From Dryococelus australis (taxonomy: Eukaryota; Arthropoda; Insecta; Phasmatodea; Phasmatidae), in NCBI GenBank assembly GCA_029891345.1, contig CM057009.1:298073466-298137465 (forward strand): a stretch of 64,000 nucleotides of DNA, read 5' to 3'. The notes under the pieces were generated by a model, which saw nothing but the letters and a program-made list of their open reading frames with translations, was not told the DNA's origin and did no database searches. How positions within the stretch are numbered: the first letter of the stretch is position 1; the number at the start of each line of letters is the position of its first letter. Below are positions 1-12,069 of the stretch, piece after piece. Position numbers and translations under genes: made by a program.

Positions 1-134
1 ATGACATACTCACATATTTATTTGTTTGTGGTGACATTCTTTTGTCTTTACCAGCCATGTAAAATCTCAAGAAGGCACTCAGCTCCCGCTGAGAGAAGTC
101 TTGCCACAAAAGAAACCCCGCAGATGGAACGGAG

Positions 135-539
135 TCAGTTGAGGCACCAACCCCCAGCAAGCAGACAGCTGGGGAGGCATTGTGTAGTCAAAGAGCAACC
201 TCTGGATAGATGGTAAACAGGGTGACGTTCATTGGGGCAGAAGCCCCTACAGTTAAGTCTATAGGCTGCTCCAACGAAAACAACTGTCGACATGTTTCCA
301 CATTCCGCCAGCATTAATCCACATCTCGCCATCTCTTCCCCCAATGGCGACACCACACCACTCAATGCATCAAAGTCTGACTCATCCCATTCAATGTCCA
401 AACTGAGATTAGGTAAACCCTCACATGACACCATTAACTTACTTGAAAATATGCTTACAAATCTTACAAGCGACTCCACTCTCTCAGAAAAAAAGGTCCG
501 ACCCAACAGAGCGGCACCAGGAAGGTCTATTTCAAACAC
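135..539 (-). CDS. Unrecognised reading frame downstream of integrase fragment
   Basis: This 134-codon open frame lies just downstream, on the same strand, of the Polinton-type integrase fragment. I do not recognise its product. It has a hydrophobic start (FEIDLPGAALLGRTFF), an acidic middle and a Cys-containing C-terminal third without a clear zinc-finger spacing. It could be an adjacent Polinton gene, a chance frame or part of another repeat. Nothing in it shows a catalytic motif, so no function is given. Confidence 0.2.
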   Translation of the reverse strand: MFEIDLPGAALLGRTFFSERVESLVRFVSIFSSKLMVSCEGLPNLSLDIEWDESDFDALSGVVSPLGEEMARCGLMLAECGNMSTVVFVGAAYRLNCRGFCPNERHPVYHLSRGCSLTTQCLPSCLLAGGWCLN

Positions 540-604
540 TTAACTTGGTTGCTTAGATACAAATCATGAGTTATTGTGAATCCCTTCTATCTAACAAATG
601 ATCT

Positions 605-1100
605 ATTTTTTCCCCATTAAATAATCATTTGGCAGACTAACTTTCTGCAATTGATAAGCATAAAGACCACCTCTGCCAGGCTTGCCAGATTCAAGGTAAT
701 ATAATCATGGGTATGAATGTTTCACAGAAATAATCTTAAATATCTCATAAGACTTAACCTCATACCTCTTCACAAAAACACCCTTTAGTTTCGACACATG
801 AACATAATCGCCAACCATAAATTTCTGTTTCCACTCAGTGAAACCTTGAGATTGTTTTATATATATATATATATATTTTTTTTTAACAAACTGCTGTCTA
901 TTATGTTAATAGATGCTGTTTTTATCATTCTGTAATATCTTGAATTATAGAACATCACTATTTCAGGCAGAATATTCACCCACTTGAGTCCCATTCGACA
1001 CAAAATATTTGTATAACTGTTTTAAACTTTTATTAAATCTTTCAACTATAGAAGCTTTCATTTCAGAATACGCTGACCCCATCAGGTGAGACATGAGATG
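605..1100 (-). pseudogene. Polinton/Maverick-type integrase, C-terminal fragment
   Basis: Reverse-strand reading gives the end of a retroviral-type (rve) integrase of the kind carried by Polintons. In order: YSEMKASIVERFN, the usual segment around the catalytic Glu; a frame change near the (AT)n tract; ILPEIVMFYNSRYY; then a chromo/SH3-like tail with FMVGDYVHVSKLKGVF and GGLYAYQLQKV. Such integrases insert the element and duplicate 6 bp of target. The N-terminal zinc domain and the first two catalytic Asp residues are missing, because the frame is cut off near 1,100. A stop follows KHSYP. It lies 9 kb from the Polinton capsid block, so membership in the same element is unproven. Confidence 0.68.
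857..887. repeat. (AT)n/T-rich simple tract
   Basis: A run of TA dinucleotides followed by Ts lies inside the integrase fragment and interrupts its frame. Confidence 0.85.
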
Positions 1101-2889
1101 AATGATGACACAAATTACTTACTGATGAGGGCGCCAGCGGTGTTTCCCAGTCACTGTACTGTTAAGACTCAGGGTTCTCAGGGATGCTGTGGGTTCTGTG
1201 TGTCTGTCTCACCCGAGCGTACTTACGATACACTTTGCATTAATAAACATTATTACTAAAATTTTAGAAAACAATGGCAAGATGTAGCTGTCATTTCAAT
1301 GAGAAAACACTTGATGCACTGTACTAATTCATTTTTATTATTACCATTCGTACAAAGAAAACGTGCCAGAAATTTATTTATGAATTACTCTCGGTTGTGC
1401 CTAGCCAACTCCGATTAGGTGCTCCCCAGCTCGCAATTACTCTAGGCACTTCCTGGGTGGATGGCTGCTATTTGGTGTTTGAAAACACAATCTTCACATG
1501 GGAATGGGGTTGCCAGCCGTTAGTGTGGACTGATGATTATCCCGGAAGATATAGCGCACAGAATAATGAAATGTGACAAAAATGAACAAGTTACATGAAC
1601 ATGTGTGATTTCCTCCCTTTCTCCTCGTTTAAGTTTCAAAAAACGCGAGGGCACAAATTATTATTTAAGCGGAAGCATAATGTTGGGGAAATTATCTGGC
1701 AAAAACCTACGCGAGCAAAGGTTAACTGGTATACTAAGAAAGAGCTATGGTAAACTACATCAGTGCAAAAAGTTTGAAGTGCGTACATGACAGCTTCTTA
1801 CCTCGCCCAACCTCCTACAATGACTGCACCTAGGCTAGCTTCGCAGGGACCTACCATGGCTGCCTATAGGGCTCACATAAGCGGAAGTGCTATGCACGCC
1901 GACTAAAACTTTTATATATGAAAATAAAGTGGCACAAAATAAATCAAATATTGTTTTACATTTTTGATTTTTCTTATTATTTTTCTGTATCATTTTAATG
2001 TCTTTCTTTTTCTTATTAATTTTCTATATCATTTTAATGTCACTTTCTGACGGTGTTCATGCCGGAATATTACTGTTCTTAATCTCCACGCAATGTTCAT
2101 TTTGGACTCATAACCAAACATTTTTCAAGATTGACAAACATACAAATTAAAACACTTTAAGACATTTTGAACCTGAAAAATAAAAAGACACATTTTACAC
2201 TACAAATAATATTCTGTTATAGTAAAATTCAAATTGGAGCCTCTTTGCATGCATGTACATGTGTCACGTGTGTGGTGACCACCGTCATGGGCTTAGCGCT
2301 ACTAGCTGTTAGCCGGTGTCAAACGACCCCTCCCTCAAAGGCCAAGACGGTGCGAGCACCATAACACTGCTCTGTCAAGCTCTGCCCGGCTGTGAACCGG
2401 AACCACCAGTTGAGGACACAAAAAGCATGGCCTTGGAGGTATTCTTATTCTGCGGCGTTTGCAGGGGGTGGGGGTTAAGCAGGAACAACATTGTGGGGAC
2501 GTAGTGATGACTCTCCTCGCCTCTTGCGAGTGACATGTTATGTTGTGTTGACATTGGACATTATATTCTTCCTCACACACTTTTCTGCTATTTTCCCTGA
2601 ACCTTTTAAAACTTCCCTGACCTACTAGGCTGTCCCCTGTGGGAGCCGGAAAACCTTGGAAAGGCGTCTTGTCTTCACTTGTGCTGTCAATACATAAATT
2701 TTCATTGGTGTTACAACCATATTCAGCTGTGCCCTGGAGAAACCCCTTAAAACTGGTATCACTGGCACTGGTTGTTTTTTTATTTATGTGTGCACTAAAC
2801 TTCGGTGCTGGGAGGACATCCTCTCAAAGGCCTAGTCTGTCTCCCTCCTCAAGGGAGCTGGTCAGCCATCGAGGTGTAAGGTTGTAGGC
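1101..2889. other. Stretch without recognisable genes
   Basis: No supported coding region was seen. At 1,150-1,260 there is a segment ending in an AATAAA signal (near 1,241) that resembles an LTR or 3' end, without a partner in the window. At 1,968-2,042 an AT-rich unit of about 37 bp (TTCTTATTA...CATTTTAATGTC) is present twice in tandem. The remainder shows nothing I can assign. Confidence 0.4.
1968..2042. repeat. Two-copy AT-rich tandem repeat
   Basis: Two adjacent copies of a T-rich unit each end in CATTTTAATGTC and differ by a few bases. Confidence 0.7.
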
Positions 2890-3389
2890 GAGTTGGCTAG
2901 TGGCTCTGAAGGTACAAACACAGACAAAACACAAACTGAAGGTACAAACACAGACAAAATGTCGCACAACACACAAAAGAACACAGTAATGACACAAGCA
3001 CAGTCTAAGCTACCTGTAACTAGTAAATCAAGTATGAGTCCGGTAGGAAGTGCCGCGGACACACATCTGGACATCGGGGAACCGAACCACACAAACACAA
3101 CAGAAGACAGGTGACTGGAGGACACCACTAGCCCAAACATGAGTGTAAGCGAGGCCAGCCAGTCTGTCTGAAGGCAACGACAGCACTGTGGGATCTGTGA
3201 ACGTCACCAGCGGGTCAACCGATGGTAGGGGGAGCAGACGAAACAGTGTCTTGTCACAACACCCTCACAACTCTGATATTGGAAGTCGGGCTTCTTCTCC
3301 TCAGGGCCTTGACGAGGAGGAGAATGACTGCAAAACACCCAAAAATGACGGAGGAAGGAAATTTTTTTTTCTATATATAAATAAAAAGG

Positions 3390-4534
3390 TTTGAATTCCT
3401 GGATGAGGAGGGCGCGGAGGGAAGGTAAGAAAGCCGCCCCTCTTCACACCACCCACCAACCACATAGAGATACAGGCCTGTGCCTATAATAGTTCCAGAC
3501 AGCAGTTCATTGAAAACAGTGGCTAAGCTGCTCTGCCAAAGCAATGTCAGCTTTCATAATACTCTCACTCGGAGGCGAGAACTAAAACTTACGTTCAGCA
3601 CACGGACAGACTACGAGAAAGCCAGAGAGCTTCTCCACGGCATACATCACTACACACACACCCACAGTGATGAGAAGGCCTTGAGGTTCATCATTAAAGG
3701 CTTGCCTGAGAGTGATGTCGAAATTGAGGCCCTCAGGGACGATATTGGACCCCTGAGGAACCTAAATACATCTCCACTAGCACTTGGTCAGTTACAATAA
3801 AGAACACAAAGCAAGACTTTCTCAGGGTCAAGCGACTCTACTGGACTACTGTCTGTATAGAGCCGTACAAACCATGCCCCGGAGATGTGCCACACTGCCG
3901 CCACATGAAAAAACACTGCACTATGCCGACTGTGTGCATGAACTGTGCAGGCCTGTACTCGCATGAAGGATGCAGCGAAAAACAGAAAGACAAGGACCTG
4001 CAGTTTGCTAACTGCAAGGAGGAGGGGCATCATGCTGTGGACAAGCATTGTAGAGTATACAAGACAATAGTAAATGCTCGCCGAGCAAACATGTACAAAA
4101 ACACTCCAATAAAAACATGGTCTGAGGTAACGGTTCAGGCTCGACCGGTGCCAGTTGTAGCCAGGGAGGGCGTAGCTGAGAGCAGCCAGGCTGGAAACAG
4201 CAGGGCTGCACCGGCAGTGCCCTCTCGGGGTGCTCCGAGCGCTGTACTGGCTGGGACCGGCCCTTGGGCAACGAGAGCGGAAGTCAACAGGCCAGCACAG
4301 CAGTCCAACAGACGACTACCTCTACTGCCAACTCCAGACCAGCCACCTACACTGGATGGAAGCCTAAGTGCAACTATGAACGACATCCGGGAACTTACGA
4401 ACATTCTGCGCGACACGTACTTCACCGAACTCATAACCCACCTACGACCATATTTCGGCCCCATCAAGGTAGCAAAAACCCTTGCGGACAAGCAATTACT
4501 GTCGCTAACAGCACTGGCATCTCTCCCACAGTAA
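3390..4534 (+). pseudogene. LINE ORF1 (gag-like RNA-binding protein)
   Basis: ORF1 of jockey-type LINEs coats element RNA. The first part (3,480-3,800) has YEKARELLHGIHHYTHTH followed by EKALRFIIKGLPES, the pattern of the PRE_C2HC domain. After a frame change near 3,800, FLRVKRLYWTTVCIEPYKP leads into three knuckle-like clusters, including CMNCAGLYSHEGC and CKEEGHHAVDKHC (about 3,940-4,060). The C-terminal third is Ala/Pro/Gln-rich. The stop codon TAA at 4,532-4,534 overlaps the ATG of ORF2. The N-terminal region upstream of 3,390 is broken by several shifts. Confidence 0.72.
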
Positions 4535-7235
4535 TGGCGAACACTAGAGTAGAGCACACACTAAACCTAATAAACTGGAATACATGCGGGATCAGATCAC
4601 AAACATACGAACTAGAACAACAACTAATAACATACGGAATTTATATAGCATTTATTACAGAAACTAGACTCGATAACCAAGTTAAACTTAAATTTGGGTG
4701 ATATAATGTATATAGATCAGACAGGAACATGAAAGGGGGCGGAACAGCTATAATAATTGAAAATAATATCTATCACCACCCAGTAAACATTACAGACTTA
4801 CAGAAGATTGAAGCCACAGCTATAAAAATTAAAAACAACCATACTCACATCCAAATGGCCGCAGTATATTGTCCCCCAAAATCAAAAATAAATGATGAAG
4901 ACTTATATAAAATTATGGGTGAAACAGAACACTTCTTAATCGATCTTAACTGTAAAAATATAGAATGGGACTCTTTAAATAATAATACAAATGGCAGAAA
5001 ATTAAGCAGACATGCAGATAATAATAATAATGTAATCTTTCCACCACCTAAACCGACACACATACAGAATGATGGCCAGAGACCAGATAAATTAGACATA
5101 GTATTAACTAACATTCCCAACTCAAACATAGAATCACAAGTACTAGACGAATTAGATTCAGACCACCTCCCAGTCTTAGTAAAATTATCCCTAAACACAA
5201 ACAGATCTAATAATAAACATACTATAAAACGTCCAGTAACACACTGGGAAGGATTTCAGAAAGACCTGATAGATTAAATGGAAACCCCACCTGAAATTAA
5301 TGATGCATTGGAACTAAATGTGCAAGTAAAGCTATTCACCGATATGATAGTAGAAACATTTAAACAAAATACTAAATATTTGGAAAAACGTCAGTACACA
5401 AGAGTAAATTACACAGAATTAGACTTCTTAATAGCCTTTAAAAGACAGGTGCGAAATAACTGGCAAAGAAATAGAAATCCGCAAGTAAAACCGAGTACAA
5501 TAGGCTTAAAACACAAGTTAAAAGTAAGCTCAAAGAAAATTAAAATTAAAGACTGGAGTGAGGCAACCAAAAATGCGGCTAAATATCCTAGAGAAATGTG
5601 GCAATTAACTAAAGCACTAACAGGGAAACAGAAAAAATTAATCACACCAGCAATAGAAACTCCCCAAGGATTTGTTTATAACGAAAGAGATAAAGTCAAC
5701 ATAATTGCAGAAAGCCTAGAGAATCAATTTTCCCCCAATAAAGATATACAAGATAAGCAATTCACACAATCAGTAAATAATGACATAAATGACAACCTCA
5801 AAATAAAAGAAACCTCTGAATACGAGCCTATCACTTTAAAGGAACTTTTAAAAATAATAAAAACGTGCCCCAATAATAAATCCGGAGGACCAGATGGAAT
5901 AAAATATGAAGCATTAAAGAAATTACCTGTAAACGCCCTAGAATTCTTATTAAAAATATATAGTTCTATGTTTAAACTATGTCGATTCCCAAAGGCCTAG
6001 AAGAAAGCTAAAGTAATTACAATACCAAAACCTGGAAAGGATCCCAGTAAACCAGTAAACAGACGGCCTATAAGCTTACTAAATAGCATGAGTAAGATTT
6101 TTGAAAAAGCCCTTTTATACAGAGTACAGTTTCATGCAGACGTAAACAAAATAATTCCAAATAATCAGTATGGATTTAGAGCTCACCACGGCACCATCCA
6201 CCCACTAATTAAAATAGTAGAAGATATAACAGATGGATTTAATAATAAAGAACAAAAATACACGATAGTAACATTATTAGATGCAGAAAAAACTTTTGAC
6301 AAATTCAGGCTACCAGGATTAATATATAATCTGATAAACTATAATTTTACAGCCACATACGTAAATTTACTAGCACACTACTTAAATAACAGACAATTTT
6401 ACATAACACTAGACAGAGCAGACTCCAATACTAAATTTGCAACAGCAGGAGTTCCACAGGGATCAGCACTCTCCCCTTTCCTATACAGAATCTACACGGC
6501 TGATATCCCTATAACAGACGCCAGAGCTAACGCTAATATTCAAATGTACGCAGATGATACTGCAATATTAAAACAACATTATAATGTAAAATATACCTTA
6601 GCAGCCCTACAAAGACAACTAACAACTCTGGAAAAATGGTACACCAAATGGAGAATTAAAATAAACCCTGGAATATCCGGGACAATAATAATCACTAAAA
6701 TGTTACCAAGATCACCTAAAGAATTAATACTGTTTAATCAAATTATCCTGTTTGTTAAAAATGCAAAATATTTAGGCATCACATTGGACAATAGATTAAT
6801 TCGGCAGCCACACATAAATAACGCAAGAAATGCAGCACTAGGCAAACTTAAACTGCTATACCCCATTTTAAATGCAGATAACTTCCCACTAAGCAAAAAA
6901 CTTTTAATATATAAACAAATAATACTCCCAGCTATGCTATAGGGATGTGAGGTATGGGGACATGCCGCAAAATTCAGATTAAAAGATTTGCAAAATGTAC
7001 AAAATAAATATTTGAGAGTAATAACTAACCACGACAGATTCACACCCAATCAAACTATCCATGAGCGCTGCTCTCCGCCAAATACATTAAAGAAATAATT
7101 GTAGACAAAAATAAAAATCTGTATAATAATTTAGAAGTGCGTGACAATAAAATTATTAAAATCTTGGGTAACTATGATCCCGCAGGCATAAGAAAATTCA
7201 AAAAACCTAAACTTATCCGAACATTGCGAAAGTAG
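4534..7235 (+). pseudogene. LINE ORF2: APE endonuclease and reverse transcriptase
   Basis: ORF2 nicks target DNA and reverse-transcribes the element RNA at the nick. Endonuclease (4,534-5,200): NWNTCGIRS, the catalytic Glu of ITETRL, AAVYCPP, FLIDLNCKNIEWDS (the usual GDxN is altered), DKLDIVLTN and the catalytic DSDHLPVL. Reverse transcriptase (5,800-6,750): NNKSGGPDGI, KPGKDPSKPVNRRPISLLN, NQYGFRAHHGT, VTLLDAEKTFD (finger/palm), GVPQGSALSP and the catalytic MYADDTAIL. The thumb follows (GCEVWGHAAKF, near 6,950). Stops occur near 4,699, 5,275, 5,998 and 6,940, all in one frame, and a frameshift near 7,066 precedes the tail that ends at KLIRTLRK. The start is the ATG in the TAATG overlap. Confidence 0.87.
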
Positions 7236-8045
7236 GAATGAGCCCGCCTGCTGGTTGGCCTGTAAAGCCGGCCAATCACAGCGCACGGCCACGCGAATAA
7301 ATAAGACCACGCTACCAAAAAATCCGGCATTCGGAGAGAAGTGAGCAGAGAGGCGACAGCTGCAAAGCGCAAAACTTAGCACACACAGCAGAGAGGCTCT
7401 TCTCAGAGCTGCTCATGCAATGAAAGGTACACATGTGTGGGTAGTTCTTGTTAGAACTACCACGCAGCCTGGGAAAGATGGTCCAGCGCCTGCGTCTGGG
7501 CCGCCGACTCCCCCCCCCCCCCCAAAATCGGGAAGCATGTGTCGGTAGAGCGCGCAGGCCGACCACACCACCCAAGCTGTGCACGATATAGTCACCACAC
7601 TCACCAAAGCACACCGCACCATAACTTCTTACACACACAAACACAACAAAAAGGAAGTAGAGGTGCGCTGTTTCAGGGGTCACCTGCGTGGATTCTCGGG
7701 CAAGGAGACATGCCCCACCTCCAGTCGGGAATCAGGCCTAGTGGCACTCGCACTGGCCCAGGTAAATAGTGTTCATATGGAGTAACTTCGCAAAAATTAC
7801 TACTACCACTGTATATATACACTTAGTTAGCTTTCAACTCTGGACATAGCGAGATAGGTAATTAATAACTAAAATTATAGAAAATCATAAAAAAAAATTA
7901 TAAGTATACATATGTATGAAATAAAAAAAAAATTGACAAACCCATATTTATACAAAAAAAATATTATAAAATATATTTAAAAAATTCAAAATTAAAAAAA
8001 AAATAAAAAAAATTCGAAAACACCATAAAATACTTATATTATCAT
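7236..8045. other. GC-rich promoter-like segment, hairpin and A-rich tail
   Basis: Downstream of the LINE, 7,236-7,330 is GC-rich with CCAAT (GGCCAATCACAG) and an AATAAATAA box about 25 bases further on, resembling a core promoter. An exact hairpin GGTAGTTCT-TGTT-AGAACTACC lies at about 7,440-7,461 and a C14-15 run at about 7,509. A splice-donor-like CAGGTAAAT occurs near 7,759. From 7,860 to 8,045 the sequence is A-rich. It may be a LINE 3' UTR or the 5' end of another repeat. No coding call is made. Confidence 0.3.
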
Positions 8046-9352
8046 GTACACACAATGACGCACCGACTTGATAGTCTGTTTCAGGTTGGGGAGAAGCTGA
8101 CTACCAAAAAGGCACAAGGGGGGAGCTCTACTTTTACCAGAAATCCGACTGGACTATGGTACTAAGGGCCCCCTAGAATATGCACTAATAATGACCACTT
8201 TTCTTTCAGGTTTGCACCCTCAGTGCTCAACAACATTAAAGGGGGGAAAAGAAAAAAAAATCAAACTTTGCTCTCCCCCCTTTTTTTTTCTTACTTATTT
8301 ATAGCAAAAAAAAAATATTTTTCTTCTCAGTTAGTAGAATGAAAAAATATGGCACACAATTAACATTACAATTAGCATCACATATCCACTTTGAGTCATA
8401 TTTTGTCCTGGAAAGAAAAAAAAAATTAAAATGCTATCAGCACCAAAACAGAATGTGCCATAAGTATAAGTAAAAGTAAATGTTAATAAGTATATCATAT
8501 CTTTGAATACGAGACATCAGCGCAAACACATTTGACTATGAATTTTTAAATTGTCTCCTACAATACACATTGAAACGATGAAACGTACCCTGTGGGCTGC
8601 ACCCGGGAGTCTAGGGACGCACCTATACAAAAAATGTGAGTTTAGTTCGCACACTTGCAAACAACAGACCAACATATTGGACAGACATCACAACACTAAC
8701 ATTCACTCCAGCTGTGAGGCTGGAGGGGAGCTTCACTCCCCTGCCGAATACAACCACACGTAACTTAATTTAAAAATAGGCAACAACTTAAACAGCCTTA
8801 ACACATGTCCGGTGCCCAAGAAACCACAGCTACATGGCACCCCGCCACCTTTTCCAATGATTTGAGTATGTGTCGGGGTGCATTTTGTCTCTACAAACAC
8901 CCTGTGAGTTATGGGAGTCTAGGCTCCCGGTCTCACGACACACAGGCCATTCGGTGGCATATGAGGGTTCGGCGGCGGCGGAACTTTCTTCATTCACACT
9001 TGCAAAGCCCCTGAAGCTACTCTGATCTGCTATGCTATCACTGGTCTCAACAGAAAAACCCCGAAATGGTGTTCACTACTACTCATTTCTGTCTCAGGTA
9101 CATGTACACTTACGCCGCCTCCTCCTTCGCTACCTAGTGTGGAGTGCTCTGTTAGCACGAAAACTCTAAATGATGTAGTATCCCAGGTGTTACTGTTTAC
9201 ATCTCTTGAGTGTGTTGTCACGAGACTTTTGTTGTTGTTGTGCCATGTGTTATTGTTGTCATTCCTTGTATCACCTGGTACGCAATGTTGCGCTCACTGA
9301 GGTACTTGGCTTTCCTGCTTCTCCTTGCCTCTCTTCCCTGCAAGGGTGCGGG
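8046..9352. other. Stretch without recognisable genes
   Basis: Homopolymer-rich sequence (poly-A and poly-T runs, C/T runs near 8,275). A pyrimidine tract and CAG near 8,200-8,211 resemble a splice acceptor. No protein family could be read here on either strand. Confidence 0.4.
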
Positions 9353-10123
9353 CTATACGCAGGTCATCTCGGTGACGTTTCGTGACTCGCCTCGGTCCCA
9401 CTTCACAAGAAACGTTGAACTACTCATTTTTGCTCTTACTCTTACCGGCCCAATCCATTTGGGTGCCAGCCCGGTGCAACGGATTTTTGCTCCCGCCGAT
9501 AGTGGGTTTTCCTTGACATAAACATACATTCCGGGTACGATTTTGGGTGGCGGCCTCCTGCTCTCCACTACTCACACATTGCAATAATTAGATTGATTTG
9601 CTATTGCTTCCTCGTGGAATTGTGTTTGGTGTCCTACAATTCTCTCAGGTGGTATTGGCGGGTTTTCGTGGGATGCTCCGGAGGCATGTAGTTCGAGACC
9701 TTGTACCATCTCTACGGGGGTTTTCCTAGTTGCCGCATTTACTCTGTTTTTCAAACAAAAGATTACTTCCAGAATTAACTCAGCCCACCTGGTATGATCT
9801 TCTCCTAACCGGACGTGTAACTGAATTTTTTCGTCATGGTTACGACGTTCGGTTGGGTTTGCTCTGGAATAGTAGGCTGGGGTGGTACGGTGTTCTATTC
9901 CCTACCTGGTACAGTAATCTCTCCACTTCCACCTTACTAATTGCCTACCATTATCCGTTAGCAAGTACTCAGGATGTCCCCATCTTGGAAAGAATTCTGT
10001 TTGCATTACTTGTGCGACCGTGTGCACACTAACATTGCTGACAGTAATGTAATACCAGTTTGGTATCTTTTGAAATATTAATTCAAACAGACCTTGTTTC
10101 ACATCTGTCACATAATCACCCAC
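9353..10123 (-). pseudogene. Ty3/gypsy integrase fragment
   Basis: Reading leftward from 10,123: a core segment with FPRWGHPEYLLTDNGRQL (near 9,960), which carries the second catalytic Asp in the DNG motif; then a shifted frame with KNRVNAATRKTPVEMVQG (around 9,700-9,750); then a C-terminal basic/SH3-like tail with GMYVYVKENPLSAGAK, GLAPKWIGPVRVRAKM and FLVKWDRGES. This order matches the second half of a gypsy integrase, which joins retrotransposon cDNA to the genome. At least two frame changes and stops are present. No reverse transcriptase is seen upstream, so only the 3' end of pol survives. Confidence 0.75.
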
Positions 10124-10269
10124 TTGTAATTTATCTCATGGTAAAAAAGTGATTACAGAATCCCCTAAGAACAAGACATTTCAATGTCGATATACACCAT
10201 ATGTCGTATCGTAAGTAGGTGAAGCACTGTTCAAAGCTAAATATTTACGAGTTAATTAAGAACGTTTAG

Positions 10270-11135
10270 TAATCACTTGTTTCTTCTTCGAAGGTTTCTC
10301 CAATTTATTTTCTATTGAACTCTCATTCAATGAACTAATCACTGCATGTATTGTATCCAACCTGGATGTAATGGTTTTAAATATATCTGCATTAAAATAT
10401 CTCATTCATTCAAGCGAGTTTTGCTAGCAAATACTTCCCCTTCACCGCTGTTATAACATTTTATAATTCCGAAGTAGAACCAGACATTATGTGTTAATTC
10501 TTCACTTGTACATGACATATTTATAGACATAAGCATAATCATTGTGTTGGTTTTCTAGCCAGAACATTACATTGACTACACTGTACCCTTTCTAATCTAT
10601 CAACTTTATTTAATACACCATCTATTTTACTTGCAATGAGTGTTCTAAAATCATAAAGAACAATGATTACTTGAGTTTTCACATCCGCACATTGAATTTG
10701 TAACTGTGTGTGAGTAACAAAATACATTATTTTATTACTAATTTCACCACTTATAAAATGTGTTAAGTCTTCCAATACCTCTGTAAGTTGTGGTTTAATA
10801 ATGGTGTTCAGCATTACGTTAAAATCACTCATTAAGCAATCTAATTGTGCATGTTTCTAGTTTCTATATTTTCTTTGCATAGCATCTAACATGTTCCCTA
10901 TAATCTTCTAAATTAAACTCCTATTAAAATAAACATTATCAATCCTTTCAGTTACCTTTGTTATTTTGTCTTGCATATCGGCCATTTGGGTTTTCAATAC
11001 ATATAATGTTATGGTGTTTAAACTTTCAACAAAGTGTTTATTTACCGCATCACTATCTTTCACTGGCTCGCAAACATTACGTAATATATGACCTTTCAAA
11101 TCACACTTTCCATAGCGTCTCCTGGTTAAATACAT
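10270..11135 (-). pseudogene. Polinton coiled-coil protein with GHILRNV motif
   Basis: Frame 11,135-10,908 starts MYLTRRRYGKCDLKGHILRN and continues CEPVKDSDAVNKHFVESL, a motif block that recurs in arthropod Polintons, followed by a heptad-rich segment (MADMQDKITKVTERIDNVYF). A second frame (10,832-10,539) and a third near 10,380-10,260 (RLDDTIHAVISSL-like, ending in a Lys-rich tail) look like the rest of a long helical protein. Its role is not established; a minor virion or fibre component is an inference from the coiled-coil pattern and its place next to the ATPase. Two or more shifts break it. Confidence 0.55.
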
Positions 11136-11174
11136 ACTGTAATAGGAGCGCCTTCTACTGCTATGTGCAAATTT

Positions 11175-12069
11175 TTAAATACTCATTCTTCCTGCAGAAT
11201 TATGAACTGTCAAATTCCATATTGGAAGCATAGGTATAATTACAATTAAATAACATTTATCTCTCCTACAATAGAAACATATTTCTTTAAATTTGGTAAA
11301 CAACATATCACCTATAATGTGATGTATATTTAAAGTGTCCAACTTGAAAACTATTAACATGTTTGCATTATCCCATAAATTATGTTTGGGAATTATAGCA
11401 TAACTTCGCAAAACATAAAAGCAGTTTATATTAGAATGTCTGCCAAAACTGAAATACTTTTGTATTTTCCCCTGAGGTCCATTCCATACATCATCAAAAA
11501 TAAACACAGAATTTGGTAATACTTCACTTAGAGGAATTATATCTTTGTTAGTGAACAGGGCATATTTCATACCTTCAATTAATGCCAGAATACTCGCTAA
11601 TTGCTTATATTTTTCCTTTTGTATGTTTTCGTAAACAAATAGACGTTTCCAAGCTAAGTCCATTAGGATGTTCTAAAAGCATCATTGTCACACATGTTTT
11701 ACCGCAAGATGAAGGCTCAGTTATTATATACAGTATATTTGATGGTAAAAGTGTACCATGTTTCTGTGTTTCTTCAATCATGTTTTCGTTCTTAGTTACA
11801 GTTACTGGAAGATGTTCACTTTGTTGTATAACTTGTTTACTAACAAACTGCATCATACTCAACTTATAACTATAGTCCATTCCCCACTGAAAGCAACATT
11901 CTCGGAGCCCTGCTAAATATCTACTTGCAGGCCCATTTTGTATCCTTCTGCCAAATGTAAACAAACATTGCGATGTGACTGCCATGTAGCATCTGTCAAA
12001 ATCAATGTTTACATGCCATTGCGTGTTTACATGTGTTCGTATACTTTCGTTACACCTAAACATAAACAT
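11175..12069 (-). pseudogene. Polinton FtsK/HerA-type genome-packaging ATPase
   Basis: The family pumps element DNA into capsids. Two overlapping frames cover it. The N-terminal frame (12,069-11,605) has LAGLRECCFQWGMDYSYKLS, MMQFVSKQVIQQSEHLPVTV and the Walker A EPSSCGKTC, where the first Gly is replaced by Glu. The C-terminal frame (11,663-11,175) has the Walker B SVFIFDDVW, then YFSFGRHSNINCFYVLRSYA and DNANMLIVFKLDTLNI, all at the expected spacing. A frameshift joins them near 11,640. The N-terminal part up to 11,869 belongs to a segment repeated at 40,629-42,523. The gene diverges from the capsid genes across a 1.8-kb spacer. Confidence 0.82.

Larger units (their letters stand above)
2890..7235 (+). 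mobile_element. Jockey-like non-LTR retrotransposon (LINE), degenerate
   Basis: A two-ORF LINE on the plus strand: ORF1 with a PRE_C2HC-like domain and CCHC knuckles, then ORF2 with an APE-type endonuclease and a reverse transcriptase. The element is about 4.3 kb, near the usual length for the clade. ORF1 is frameshifted in its N-terminal low-complexity half. ORF2 keeps one frame for about 2.5 kb with only four stops. The 5' end is uncertain: the threonine/serine-rich frames from 2,893 onward (with a two-fold repeat of GTNTDK) look like the ORF1 N-terminus. No target-site duplication could be fixed by eye. Confidence 0.8.

Noticed and set aside
1-216. Open frame from the first base
   Set aside because: No start context, no family, overlaps another frame on the opposite strand; likely chance.
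4135-4557. 140-codon minus frame over LINE ORF1
   Set aside because: Opposite strand of the zinc-knuckle gene; a shadow.
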